A DNA stretch of 64,000 nucleotides, taken from NCBI GenBank assembly GCA_003963145.1, contig RXJJ01000015.1, positions 124,001 to 188,000 of the forward strand. The letters run 5' to 3'. Position numbers and translations under genes: made by a program. The stretch comes from Bradyrhizobiaceae bacterium (GTDB lineage Bacteria > Pseudomonadota > Alphaproteobacteria > Rhizobiales > Xanthobacteraceae). Positions 24,835-33,114 of this stretch are shown piece after piece (the first letter of the stretch is position 1; every line of letters starts with the position of its first letter). Under the pieces are notes generated by a model, which did not search any database, had not been told where the DNA came from, and was given only the letters and a program-made list of their open reading frames with translations.

Positions 24835-26109
24835 ATGAAGCTGACGCGCCGCGCCTTTTCGAAACTTGCCGGTGCGGGAGTTGCCGCCGCTGCAATGCCC
24901 CGCCTGTTCACTCCGGCTTTTGCCCAGAACGCTCCATTGAAAATAGGCGTCATCGCGCCGCGATCCGGCGTGGCGGGGACCGCCGGCGAATGCGGTATCC
25001 GCGCCGCGCAGTGGGCAGTGGAACGCATGAACAAGAATGGCGGCATTGCCGGCCGTCAGATCGAGCTTGTGATCGAAGAAGAAACCAATCCGAAGGACAC
25101 CATCGAACGCTTCCGCCGCCTTGTGCTGCAGGAGAAGGTCGAGGCGGTGCATGGTCTGATCTCCACCGGCGTCAGCCTTGGCGTTGCGCCGGTCGCGGAA
25201 GAAGAGCAGGCCCTCCTTGTGATGTGGGACGGAACGACTCAGGACGGCGTGAAGGAAACCATGCCGAATCCGAAATATGTCTTCCGCTCGACCGACAACG
25301 AATGCGAAGCGGTGATGGGCTCGCTCCTGGCGGTGAAATACTTCAAGGGCAAGTTCAAGCGCGTCGCCGGCATCAACCCGGATTATTCCTACGGCCGCAA
25401 CAACTGGGAAGCGTTCAAGCAGATTCTCAACCGCTACGGCGTCGAGGCGGAATTCGTCGCCGAACAGTGGCCCAAGGTCGGCACCATGGACCTGACCTCG
25501 CATGTCGCCGCGCTGAAGGCCGAGAAGCCGGATCTGATCTTCTCGTCCATGTTGTTCGCCGATCTGCCGGTGTTCATGAAGCAGGGCTCGGCGGCCGGAT
25601 TGTTCGACGGCGTCAAGGTCGTGCTGCCGGCGGCCGGCTGGCAGATCAACCAGCTCAAGAAGGAGTTCATGCCCGAAGGCGTGATCTTCGGCCACAACAC
25701 GCTGTACTTCAATCATCCGCAGGGCTCGCCGCTGATGAAGTCGTTCGTCGCCGACTACATGGACAAGTACAAGGAAGCGCCGCACTGGGAAGCCGATCGC
25801 GCTTACTTCGCGCTCGCCACCTACAAGGCCGGCGTCGAGGCGGCGCAGAAGGCCGCAGGTAAATGGCCGACCCCGGATCAGGTTTCGCAGGCGATGCCCG
25901 GTCTTGAGGTCGAAAGCCTCGGTGGCAAGGGCCGCTTCCGCAAGGACAGGATCGCCGAGCAGATCTTTTATCAGGGTCCCTCGACCAACAATAACAAGTT
26001 CGATTTCCCGACACTGGCCGAGATCAACAGTTTCGATGCCGCGCAGTTGCAGAAGCCGCCTGGCGTTGATTTCTGGGAGTGGATCAAGAGCGGCAAGATG
26101 CCGGTCTGA
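24835..26109 (+). CDS. ABC importer substrate-binding protein, branched-chain amino acid/amide (HAAT) family, Tat-exported
   Basis: A 424-residue binding protein beginning MKLTRRAFSKLAGAGVAAAA, a twin-arginine signal with cleavage near AFAQNA. The start at 24835 is chosen over 24787 because GGGAGAGAG lies just upstream and the Tat motif begins there. The mature protein has the Leu/Ile/Val-binding pattern: KIGVIAPRSGVAGTAGECGI, NGGIAGRQIELVIEEETNP, INPDYSYGRNNWEAFK. HAAT members carry amino acids, amides, aromatic acids and fatty-acid-like compounds. It leads an operon with two permeases, two ATPases, a DUF6166-like protein and an alcohol dehydrogenase. Confidence 0.86.
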   Translation: MKLTRRAFSKLAGAGVAAAAMPRLFTPAFAQNAPLKIGVIAPRSGVAGTAGECGIRAAQWAVERMNKNGGIAGRQIELVIEEETNPKDTIERFRRLVLQEKVEAVHGLISTGVSLGVAPVAEEEQALLVMWDGTTQDGVKETMPNPKYVFRSTDNECEAVMGSLLAVKYFKGKFKRVAGINPDYSYGRNNWEAFKQILNRYGVEAEFVAEQWPKVGTMDLTSHVAALKAEKPDLIFSSMLFADLPVFMKQGSAAGLFDGVKVVLPAAGWQINQLKKEFMPEGVIFGHNTLYFNHPQGSPLMKSFVADYMDKYKEAPHWEADRAYFALATYKAGVEAAQKAAGKWPTPDQVSQAMPGLEVESLGGKGRFRKDRIAEQIFYQGPSTNNNKFDFPTLAEINSFDAAQLQKPPGVDFWEWIKSGKMPV

Positions 26110-26124
26110 TTCAGGATCATATCG

Positions 26125-27006
26125 ATGACCGGTATTGTGGATATCATCCTGGGCGGGATGTTCCACGCAGCCATCCTGTTTCTGGTGGCTGCGGGACTCC
26201 AGCTCGTGTTCGGCGTGCAGAAGATCGTCAATCTTGCATGCGGCTCCTTCTATGCGCTCGGAGCCTATTTCGGGATCACGGCGGTTGCCGTCGCGGTGCA
26301 ACTCGGGCTGCCGCCGGTAATGTTCTTTCCGGTCCTGATCCTCGCCGGTCTCGCCATCGGCTTGGTCGGGCTCCCGATCGAGCGGGTGCTCCGGACGGTT
26401 TACCGGCGTGATGAGAGCTATCAGCTGCTCATCACGTTCGGATTCCTGCTGATGTTCCAGGATGTGTTCCGCTTTACCTGGGGCGCGACGCCGCGCACCA
26501 TGGACAACGTCTACATGGCCTATGGCGCGTTCGACATTCTCGGCGTGCGCGTGCCGGCCTACAATCTGCTGGTGATCGCAGCCTCCATCGCCATCGCGCT
26601 GGCGCTCGGTCTCTTTCTCCAGCGCACCCGCATCGGACGTATCGTTCGCGCCACGGCGGAAAATCGCGACATGGCCGAAGGTCTCGGCGTCAACGCGTCG
26701 AAGATTTTCGCGCTGGTGTTCACGGTCGGCTGCATGCTCGGCACGGTTGGCGGCGCGCTGGTGGTGCCCTCCAGCGCGGCCTCGCTCGACATGGCGGTCG
26801 AGCTTGTGGTCGAGGCTTTCGCGGTTGTCGTGATCGGCGGTCTTGGCAGCATGCGTGGCGCACTCGTCGGCGCGCTGATTGTCGGATTGATGCGCGCGGC
26901 GGCGATCACGATCATGCCGGAGATGGAATTGCTGTCGGTTTATCTTGTCGTCGTCGCCATTTTGATTCTCCGGCCCGCGGGCCTGTTCGGCAAGGTGACG
27001 GCATGA
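26125..27006 (+). CDS. ABC importer permease, LivH type
   Basis: A 293-residue permease with eight or so hydrophobic segments and the LivH hallmarks GLQLVFGVQKIVNLACGSFYALG near the N-terminus and VEAFAVVVIGGLGSMRGALVGAL near the C-terminus. It follows the binding-protein gene by 15 bp and overlaps the LivM gene by 4 bp. Confidence 0.9.
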   Translation: MTGIVDIILGGMFHAAILFLVAAGLQLVFGVQKIVNLACGSFYALGAYFGITAVAVAVQLGLPPVMFFPVLILAGLAIGLVGLPIERVLRTVYRRDESYQLLITFGFLLMFQDVFRFTWGATPRTMDNVYMAYGAFDILGVRVPAYNLLVIAASIAIALALGLFLQRTRIGRIVRATAENRDMAEGLGVNASKIFALVFTVGCMLGTVGGALVVPSSAASLDMAVELVVEAFAVVVIGGLGSMRGALVGALIVGLMRAAAITIMPEMELLSVYLVVVAILILRPAGLFGKVTA

Positions 27007-28019
27007 GCGAGCAATCTCTGGGAGTTCCGCTGGTGAGAACCGCGCAGCGCAGCCTTCCGCGTATCGGCGGGATCTGGGTGCTTCTCGGCCTGATCGGCGT
27101 TATGGCGCTGCTGCCGCTGGTCGCATCGTCCTACGCCCTGCTGCTGATGCTGCCCTTCTTTGCCTATGGCATTGCTCTGCTGGGCTTTAACCTGCTGTTC
27201 GGCACCACGGGCCTTTTGTCCTTCGGCCATGCCCTGTTTCTCGGCGTCGGCGCCTATACCGCGGCGGCGATGACATCGAAATTCGGCATACTGAGCTTCG
27301 AAGCGATCGTGCTGACCAGTGCGCTGATCTCCGCCGTTGTCGCGCTTGTGATCGGCACGCTGTGCGTACGCTACACGCGTATCTTCTTCGGCATGCTGAC
27401 GCTGGCATTCGGCATGCTGTTTCACTCCTTCCTGTTCAAGTTCTACTCTGTCACGGGCGGAGACCAGGGCATGCGGGTGCTGCGGCCGCTGTTGTTCGGC
27501 ATGAATTTAGGCGGCGGCAAGACCGCGTTCCTGACCGGGCCGTTCTATTATTATGTGCTCGGACTGTTCGCTCTGCTCGGGATTGCGATGTGGCGCATCA
27601 CGCGCTCGCCGTTCGGGCTGCATCTCATGGCCATTCGCGAGAACGCAAACAAGGCGTCGTATGTCGGCGTGCAGATTTTTCGCATGCGGCTGGCCGCATT
27701 CGTGATCTCCGCGATCTATGGTGGCATCGGCGGCACAATCCTGGCCGTCACGACGGGCCTTGCCGACCCGGAACTGGCGTACTGGACCCATTCGGGCAAT
27801 CTCGTGTTCATGGCTGTGCTCGGCGGCAGCGGCACCTTCGTCGGTCCGGCTGTCGGCGCGCTGACTTTCGTGTTGCTGCAGGATTACGTGATGGCGATCA
27901 CGCAATACTGGCGGTTCGTGATGGGCGGCATCCTCGTGCTGCTGGTGATCTTCCTGCCGCAGGGTCTGTCCGGCGCGTTCGACATGATTTTCTCGCGCTG
28001 CAAGGGAGGACAATCATGA
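27003..28019 (+). CDS. ABC importer permease, LivM type
   Basis: A 338-residue permease with the LivM segments LLFGTTGLLSFGHALFLGVGAY, MAIRENANKASYVGVQIFRMRL and VFMAVLGGSGTFVGPAVGAL. The N-terminal 25 residues are soluble. It overlaps its neighbours by 4 bp on both sides, so the transporter is translated as one coupled unit. Confidence 0.9.
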   Translation: MSEQSLGVPLVRTAQRSLPRIGGIWVLLGLIGVMALLPLVASSYALLLMLPFFAYGIALLGFNLLFGTTGLLSFGHALFLGVGAYTAAAMTSKFGILSFEAIVLTSALISAVVALVIGTLCVRYTRIFFGMLTLAFGMLFHSFLFKFYSVTGGDQGMRVLRPLLFGMNLGGGKTAFLTGPFYYYVLGLFALLGIAMWRITRSPFGLHLMAIRENANKASYVGVQIFRMRLAAFVISAIYGGIGGTILAVTTGLADPELAYWTHSGNLVFMAVLGGSGTFVGPAVGALTFVLLQDYVMAITQYWRFVMGGILVLLVIFLPQGLSGAFDMIFSRCKGGQS

Positions 28020-28831
28020 ATCCCGCGACGTCCGTATCCGAAATAATTGCTACCGAAGTGCCGCTGTTCGAGACCGTCGGCGTCTCGAAATATTACGGCG
28101 CCTACCGCGCGCTGCACGATGTCTCGTTCAAGCTTGACGATGGCGAATTCATTTCCATTGTCGGCCCGAACGGTGCGGGTAAGACGACCATTGTCAACGT
28201 CGTGACCGGCCTCCTGAAGCCGACCATCGGCGAGGTGCGGTTCATGGGACAGGACATTGCCGGTGTCGGGCCCGTCGCGCTTGGCCGGCGTGGCATGGCG
28301 CGGGCATTCCAGCTGGTGAATGTGTTTCCGGCGCTCACCGTGCGCGAGACGCTGGCGGTCGCGGTTGCCTCGCGCCTCAAACGTGTGGCCAATCCGTTCC
28401 GTTCGCTGTCGCGCGACAGTGAATTGCAGGGCGAGGTCGAGCGTGTCGCCGAAGTGCTGGGACTGCGCGCGCGGCTCGATGTGGTGGCCTCGACGCTCTC
28501 GCAGGGCGAAAAGAAGCTGCTCGATATCGCCAGCGCGTTCGCCCTCAATCCGAAGGTGATCCTGCTGGACGAGCCGACCAGCGGCGTTTCGACCGGGGAC
28601 AAGCACGCCATCATGGAAGTTCTGGTCGCGGCGGCGAAGGCCGCAGGCGTACGCGGCATCGTGCAGGTCGAGCACGACATGGATCTCGTCGCCCGCTACT
28701 CCCATCGCATCATCGCGCTGCAGGCCGGGCAGGTGCTGGCCGATATGCCGCCCGACACGTTTTTCTCCGATCCGGCGATGATCGCGGCGGTGGTCGGCAC
28801 CCGGCCTCCGAACATGAAACGGGCTTCCTGA
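28016..28831 (+). CDS. ABC importer ATPase, LivG type
   Basis: A 271-residue ATPase. Walker A is at residues 50-58 (GPNGAGKTT), followed by GMARAFQLVNVFPALTVRETL, the signature LSQGEKKLLDIASAFA, Walker B VILLDEPTSGV and the switch His in VEHDMDLV. The start at 28016 is the ATG overlapping the LivM stop, with GGGAGG just upstream. The longer open frame to the left is a shadow of LivM. Confidence 0.9.
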   Translation: MNPATSVSEIIATEVPLFETVGVSKYYGAYRALHDVSFKLDDGEFISIVGPNGAGKTTIVNVVTGLLKPTIGEVRFMGQDIAGVGPVALGRRGMARAFQLVNVFPALTVRETLAVAVASRLKRVANPFRSLSRDSELQGEVERVAEVLGLRARLDVVASTLSQGEKKLLDIASAFALNPKVILLDEPTSGVSTGDKHAIMEVLVAAAKAAGVRGIVQVEHDMDLVARYSHRIIALQAGQVLADMPPDTFFSDPAMIAAVVGTRPPNMKRAS

Positions 28832-29550
28832 TGCTGAATCTGTCCAATGTGAAAGTTGATATTCAGGGCAGCCGCATCCTCAACGGGATAACGCTGTCGG
28901 TCGGCGCAGGGGAACTGGTGTGCCTTGTCGGACGCAACGGGGCCGGCAAGACCACGACCTTTCGCAGCATCATGGGTTATCGCAAGATCAAATCCGGCGA
29001 GATCACCTTTGATGGCCTCGATTTGACAGCCATGCAAACCTGGCAGATCGCGCAAAGCGGCATCGGCTTTTCGCCCGAAGAGTCGGAGGTCTATGCCGAC
29101 CTGACCGTGGCCGAGAATATCGAGCTGTCGACCTGGACACGCCCGAAGGGCCGCCCCGCCGAACAGCGGATCGAGGAGGCCTATCAGGTGTTTCCCAAGC
29201 TCAGGCAATATCTGGCCCGCGGCGGCGCGGAACTGTCCGGCGGCGAGCGCAAGATGGTGTCGATCGCCCGCGCGCTGACGCTCGATCCGCAGCTTCTTCT
29301 GCTGGACGAGCCTTTCGAGGGCCTGTCGCCCGCGATCATTCCGGTGATCGCCGAAGGCGTGGCTTCGATCCGCGCGATGGGCAAGGGCGTCCTGATGGCG
29401 GAATCCAACGTCCACCACATTCCCGATTATGTTGACAGAATATATGTGCTGGAGCGCGGCGAACTGATGTTCTCCGGCACACTGACGGAAGCGCACCGCG
29501 ACCGGGACGTGATGCGCGTGATCGCCGGCGAAGTCGAGGCAGCTTCTTAA
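28831..29550 (+). CDS. ABC importer ATPase, LivF type
   Basis: A 239-residue ATPase with Walker A at residues 34-42 (GRNGAGKTT), the signature LSGGERKMVSIARAL and Walker B LLLLDEPFEGLSPAII. The residue after the switch region is unusual: LMAESNVHHIP has Asn-Val-His in place of the usual Glu-Gln/His pair, as in some LivF-like proteins. It shares one base with the LivG gene stop. Confidence 0.9.
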   Translation: MLNLSNVKVDIQGSRILNGITLSVGAGELVCLVGRNGAGKTTTFRSIMGYRKIKSGEITFDGLDLTAMQTWQIAQSGIGFSPEESEVYADLTVAENIELSTWTRPKGRPAEQRIEEAYQVFPKLRQYLARGGAELSGGERKMVSIARALTLDPQLLLLDEPFEGLSPAIIPVIAEGVASIRAMGKGVLMAESNVHHIPDYVDRIYVLERGELMFSGTLTEAHRDRDVMRVIAGEVEAAS

Positions 29551-29567
29551 GGAGAAGGACTACTCAC

Positions 29568-29882
29568 ATGAAACGATATGTAGGCGAACGGACAATTGAC
29601 GGAATCAAGGTGACGGTCGATGGCACGCTGCTAGATCCGCGCACCGATATCGCGCAATACAGCGTCAACGGCTTCGAATGGAGCTACGAGGGCCCGGAGC
29701 CACGACAGCTCGCGCTGGCTCTGCTGATGAAGCATCTCAACGACGCTGGGGCGGCAAAGGCGATGGTCGAGCCGTTCATGGTCAATATCGTCGCCAATTT
29801 CGATAATGACTGGGAAATGACCGATACCGACATCGACCGTGCTCTCACCGCGCTGGATCATAGCGGCGGCAAGGCGGCCTGA
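29568..29882 (+). CDS. DUF6166-like protein, 104 aa, within importer operon
   Basis: A small soluble protein starting MKRYVGERTIDGIKVTVDG and containing NGFEWSYEGPEPRQLALALL, which I recognise as the pattern of the DUF6166 family, whose function I do not know. There is no signal peptide or membrane segment. A strong GGAGAAGG precedes the ATG, and the stop overlaps the alcohol dehydrogenase ATG by one base. Its fixed place between transporter and enzyme suggests a role in the pathway. The acidic C-terminus (NDWEMTDTDIDRALTALDH) is predicted helical. Confidence 0.68.
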   Translation: MKRYVGERTIDGIKVTVDGTLLDPRTDIAQYSVNGFEWSYEGPEPRQLALALLMKHLNDAGAAKAMVEPFMVNIVANFDNDWEMTDTDIDRALTALDHSGGKAA

Positions 29883-30994
29883 TGCCGTTGCAGTATCGCG
29901 CGGCCGTTCTTCACGCCGCGAAGACACCGCTGAAGATCGAAACAGTCACGGCCGCGCCGCTTAAGCCGACGGATGTTCTGATCAGGATCAAGGCCGCCGG
30001 TCTTTGTCATACCGATCTTGAAGTGATCGAAGGGGGTTTGCGTTTTCCCATGCCGATCGTGCTGGGACACGAGGCGGCCGGCATTGTCGAGGACGTCGGC
30101 CCCGCCGCGCGCGGTGTCAAAAAGGGTGACCACGTCATCCTGTCGTGGAATCCGCATTGCGGCCACTGTTTCTATTGCGACCGCGATTTACCCATCCTGT
30201 GCGAGACCTATCTCGGCGAAGGTCCGAAGGCGCGCGGTTTTGACGGCGAAAGCCGCGCCACACGGGGCGATGGGAGTGACCTGCAGCACCTGATGTATCT
30301 CGGCTCGTTTGGCGAATACTGCATCGTGCCGGACCAGCAGGCTATCGTCGTGCCGAAGGAGATTCCGTTCGACCGCGCCTGTCTGATCGGATGCGGAGTG
30401 ATGACAGGAGCGGGGGCCGCGCTCAATCTCGGCGCCATTGCCTATGGCGATACGGTCATGGTGATCGGCTGCGGCGCGGTCGGTCTTGCGGCGGTGCAGG
30501 GCGCGCGCATGGCGGGCGCGGGTGCGATCATCGCGGTCGATCTCGACGACAAGAAGCTCGATTTGGCGAAAAGCGTTGGTGCGACGCATGCCGTCAACGC
30601 CTCGAACGGCAACCCGGTTGAATTCGGCAAACAGCAAACCGGCGGGCGCGGCGTCGATGTGGTGATCGAATCCGCAGGCAGTCCGGCGGCGTTTCGCGCC
30701 ACCGCCGAAGCCGTGCGTCCGGGCGGCCACATCATCTGGCTTGGCAAGGTCGATGTGCAGCAGGATGTTTCATTCCGCTGGGGCTCCCTGATGCAGGAGA
30801 AGCGTATCCGTCGCTCCAGCTACGGCAACACCAGGCCGCTGCGCGATTTCCCGATGCTTGCGCAGGCCTATCTCGATGGTACGCTCAAGCTCGATCCGCT
30901 GATTTCGCGCAGGATCACGCTCGACGATATCAATGACGGCTTCGACGCGCTCAAGCGCGGCGAAACCATCCGGAGCGTGATTATTTTCGATTAG
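29882..30994 (+). CDS. Zinc-dependent alcohol dehydrogenase (medium-chain dehydrogenase/reductase)
   Basis: A 370-residue MDR enzyme that oxidises an alcohol to an aldehyde or ketone with NAD(P). The catalytic zinc region is AAGLCHTDLEVIEGG (Cys38 region) with GHEAAGIVEDVGP. The structural zinc lobe is CGHCFYCDRDLPILC, and the cofactor fold is VMVIGCGAVGLAAVQGARMAG. It carries the insertion after the zinc lobe seen in class III/NDMA-type enzymes (GEGPKARGFDGESRATRGDG). The natural substrate may be the alcohol made by the divergent di-iron hydroxylase, which is inference. It ends the operon and converges on the GntR gene. Confidence 0.88.
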   Translation: MPLQYRAAVLHAAKTPLKIETVTAAPLKPTDVLIRIKAAGLCHTDLEVIEGGLRFPMPIVLGHEAAGIVEDVGPAARGVKKGDHVILSWNPHCGHCFYCDRDLPILCETYLGEGPKARGFDGESRATRGDGSDLQHLMYLGSFGEYCIVPDQQAIVVPKEIPFDRACLIGCGVMTGAGAALNLGAIAYGDTVMVIGCGAVGLAAVQGARMAGAGAIIAVDLDDKKLDLAKSVGATHAVNASNGNPVEFGKQQTGGRGVDVVIESAGSPAAFRATAEAVRPGGHIIWLGKVDVQQDVSFRWGSLMQEKRIRRSSYGNTRPLRDFPMLAQAYLDGTLKLDPLISRRITLDDINDGFDALKRGETIRSVIIFD

Positions 30995-31035
30995 ACGCGT
31001 TCAAGTGGCTCATCGCCGACAGCCACGAGGCGGAA

Positions 31036-31734
31036 CTACGAGTCTAGCGTCTTGCGTGCGAAATCCTCGATATAATCGATCAGCTTGTCCGACGCGGCGG
31101 CGGCCAGTTTCGGCTTCTTGTCGGCGATGGCCTGCGCGACGGACGCGTGCAGCTTCGCCGTCAATGGCAGATCCGCGACCTGCTGATAGTGCTGATACCA
31201 GAAGCGGCGCGAAATCGCGTTCATCAGTCCCATCGAGCGGCGCGCGAATTCATTGCGGGCGGTCGCCGCGACCAGCGCGTTGAACCTCTGGTCGAGCCGC
31301 ATGAAGTCGATGTCATCGGTATTCGACGCGGCCTTCAGCATGCCGTTTGCGATCTCACCGAATTCGCGGCGCTCCTCGTCCGTGGCGCGGTCCGCTGCGA
31401 GGCGGGCCATCAGCCGCTCGAGCTCGCGGCGGACTTCGAGCAGCCGCAGCTGCATCCGCAGATCAATTTCGGAGACCATGATGCCGCGCCGCGGCATGAT
31501 GACCACAAGACCGTCGCGGGCGAGACGCTGCAACGCCTCGCGGATCGGGGTGCGGCCGATTTTAAGCCGCGTCGCCAGAGTGTGCTCGGACAGGACAGTG
31601 CCGGGCGCCAGCTGCAGGGTGACGATCATCTCCTCCAGTTCGCGGTAGGCGCGATCCGTCAGGGTGACATCGTCGATTTTGGGAAGTTGTGCCCGGCGCT
31701 TCGGGGCCGCTTTGGACTTCAAATTGCTCACCAC
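31036..31734 (-). CDS. GntR family regulator, FadR/FCD subgroup
   Basis: A 232-residue regulator with a winged HTH at about residues 25-92 (RAYRELEEMIVTLQLAPGT, LATRLKIGRTPIREALQRLA, GLVVIMPRRGIMVSE) and an all-helical FCD effector domain after that, including the metal/ligand positions FMRLDQRFNALVAA and HASVAQAI. Start is one of two consecutive GTG codons. It is convergent with the alcohol dehydrogenase gene and the likely local regulator of the 24-31 kb island. Direct repeats upstream (31801-31818) may be its own operator. Confidence 0.87.
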   Translation of the reverse strand: MVSNLKSKAAPKRRAQLPKIDDVTLTDRAYRELEEMIVTLQLAPGTVLSEHTLATRLKIGRTPIREALQRLARDGLVVIMPRRGIMVSEIDLRMQLRLLEVRRELERLMARLAADRATDEERREFGEIANGMLKAASNTDDIDFMRLDQRFNALVAATARNEFARRSMGLMNAISRRFWYQHYQQVADLPLTAKLHASVAQAIADKKPKLAAAASDKLIDYIEDFARKTLDS

Positions 31735-31800
31735 AGCGGCTTGCCGCGGGCGGCTGCCGTTTTATGCCGAAGGGCCGGCCCGGCGCCGACCGTCTCAAAT

Positions 31801-31818
31801 GTATATCCATCGTATATC
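31801..31818 (-). promoter_or_regulatory. Direct repeats upstream of the gntR gene, possible operator
   Basis: GTATATC occurs at 31801-31807 and again at 31812-31818, 11 bp apart (one helical turn), 67 bp upstream of the GntR start. Each contains the GTATA core common in FCD-type GntR operators. Confidence 0.35.
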
Positions 31819-32008
31819 ATTGAGACAAGATATCCGCTCCTCACCGGGGATAAATCCTGATTCGTGATGCAGGAATATGAGGGTTTTGCAGCGCACGGAG
31901 TTTTGAATGATCTTATATTTTACGGCAAACGTTCAAAGGCCGTAATTTACAGTCGCCTTGGGCAGGAAGCCGTGGCAAGTTCCAGCAGGTTCCCACCGGA
32001 TATCATGC

Positions 32009-32215
32009 ATGTCGAAGCAGTCGATGAGGGAAGAGACCGAGCGCCTGATCCGCGAGGCCATGGAGCGCAAGGCGCTTGTCATCAAGGAAGGCAAGACGCG
32101 GATCGAGGCCACTTGCGGCAAATGCGGAGCAGCCAATCGTGTTTCGGCCCCGCGCGGAATCAAGCGCGCAACCTTCGTCTGCAAACAATGCGGGCTCAGT
32201 CAGGAGACGCTTTAA
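32009..32215 (+). CDS. Small zinc-ribbon protein, 68 aa
   Basis: A short cytoplasmic protein with an N-terminal amphipathic helix (REETERLIREAMERKALVI) and a treble-clef or zinc-ribbon formed by Cys36-Cys39 (CGKCGA) and Cys58-Cys61 (CKQCGL), 18 residues apart. The start is set at 32009 (MSKQSM); a longer reading from 31958 lacks a ribosome-binding site. It is monocistronic and followed by a GC hairpin. Function is unknown; the zinc ribbon suggests binding of nucleic acid or protein. Confidence 0.6.
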   Translation: MSKQSMREETERLIREAMERKALVIKEGKTRIEATCGKCGAANRVSAPRGIKRATFVCKQCGLSQETL

Positions 32216-32243
32216 CGCGCATCGAAAAAGGGAAGGGGACGTG

Positions 32244-32260
32244 AGGGGGCAACGCCCCCT
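32244..32260. terminator. GC-rich hairpin between convergent zinc-ribbon and SDR genes
   Basis: AGGGGGC, loop AAC, GCCCCCT. A competing longer stem can form between GGAAGGGG and CCCCTTCC in the same stretch. A pyrimidine-rich TCCTTGT follows on the plus strand. Confidence 0.5.
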
Positions 32261-32280
32261 TCCTTGTACGGTGACGTGAC

Positions 32281-33033
32281 TTAACGCATGCCACCTGCGA
32301 CGTTCAGAAATTCACCAGTAATGTAGCCTGAATCGTCCGAAGCAAGAAACACGGCGACCGGGGCGATGTCACCGACCTGCCCGATACGCCCGGCCGGCGC
32401 TGTGGTTTCGACCCAGGTCCGCATGTCGCCTTCGTTGAATCCGGCCGCGACGACGCCTTCAGTCTCGATCATGCCGGGATTGATGGCGTTGACGCGGATT
32501 TTCTTCGGACCCAGTTCCTTGGAAAGGACGACGGTGATGGCGTCCACAGATGCCTTCGTCGCGCTGTAAACCGAGCTGCCCGGCGGATAAATCCGGGACA
32601 CGGCGGAACTGATGTTGATGATACTGCCGCCCTTCGGATTGAAATGCGCGGCGGCTTCCTGCGACACGAGCAGGAGACCGAGAACATTCAGATCGAACTG
32701 CTTGCGGAAGTGTTCGGGCGTGATCCCTTCGAGCGGCTGGAATTCATAAACACCGGCGTTATTGACCAGAATGTCGATCGGCCCGAGGGCTTTCACCGCC
32801 TCTGCAACAACGGTTTTCGCGGCTTTCGGATCGCTCAAATTGCCGTGGATCGCGACCGCCTTGCCGCCCTTGGCGGCGATCTTCGCCACCACACGCTCGG
32901 CCGCATCCTTGCTGGCGCTGTAGTTGACGGCAACCGCGGCGCCTTCGGCCGCAAGCTGGATCGCGATTTCCGCGCCGATTCCCTTGGAGGCGCCTGTCAC
33001 CAGCGCCACCTTGCCTTCGAGTTTGCGAGTCAT
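32281..33033 (-). CDS. Short-chain dehydrogenase/reductase (3-oxoacyl-ACP reductase-like)
   Basis: A 250-residue classical SDR with the cofactor motif TGASKGIG, the NNAG motif in DILVNNAGVYEF, catalytic Ser in NISSAVSR and the YxxxK pair in VYSATKAS. The 33033 start (MTRKLEGK) has AGGA at a good distance; an ATG at 33042 directly abuts the AGGA and is less likely. It is divergent from an ArsR-type regulator over a short region containing a perfect inverted repeat, so it is probably repressed by that regulator. Substrate is unknown. Confidence 0.88.
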   Translation of the reverse strand: MTRKLEGKVALVTGASKGIGAEIAIQLAAEGAAVAVNYSASKDAAERVVAKIAAKGGKAVAIHGNLSDPKAAKTVVAEAVKALGPIDILVNNAGVYEFQPLEGITPEHFRKQFDLNVLGLLLVSQEAAAHFNPKGGSIINISSAVSRIYPPGSSVYSATKASVDAITVVLSKELGPKKIRVNAINPGMIETEGVVAAGFNEGDMRTWVETTAPAGRIGQVGDIAPVAVFLASDDSGYITGEFLNVAGGMR

Positions 33034-33055
33034 GAGGAGCATTCCTGATTAAATT

Positions 33056-33084
33056 TCAATAGTTCATAATTATTGAACTATTGA
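33056..33084. promoter_or_regulatory. Operator: perfect 11-bp inverted repeat between SDR and ArsR genes
   Basis: TCAATAGTTCA (33056-33066) and TGAACTATTGA (33074-33084) are exact reverse complements separated by 7 bp. The dyad lies between two divergent starts (33033 and 33115), as expected for an ArsR/SmtB repressor that controls both its own gene and the SDR. Confidence 0.75.
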
Positions 33085-33114
33085 ACAGTGTCAAGGCCGT
33101 GCTATAAAGTAAGT

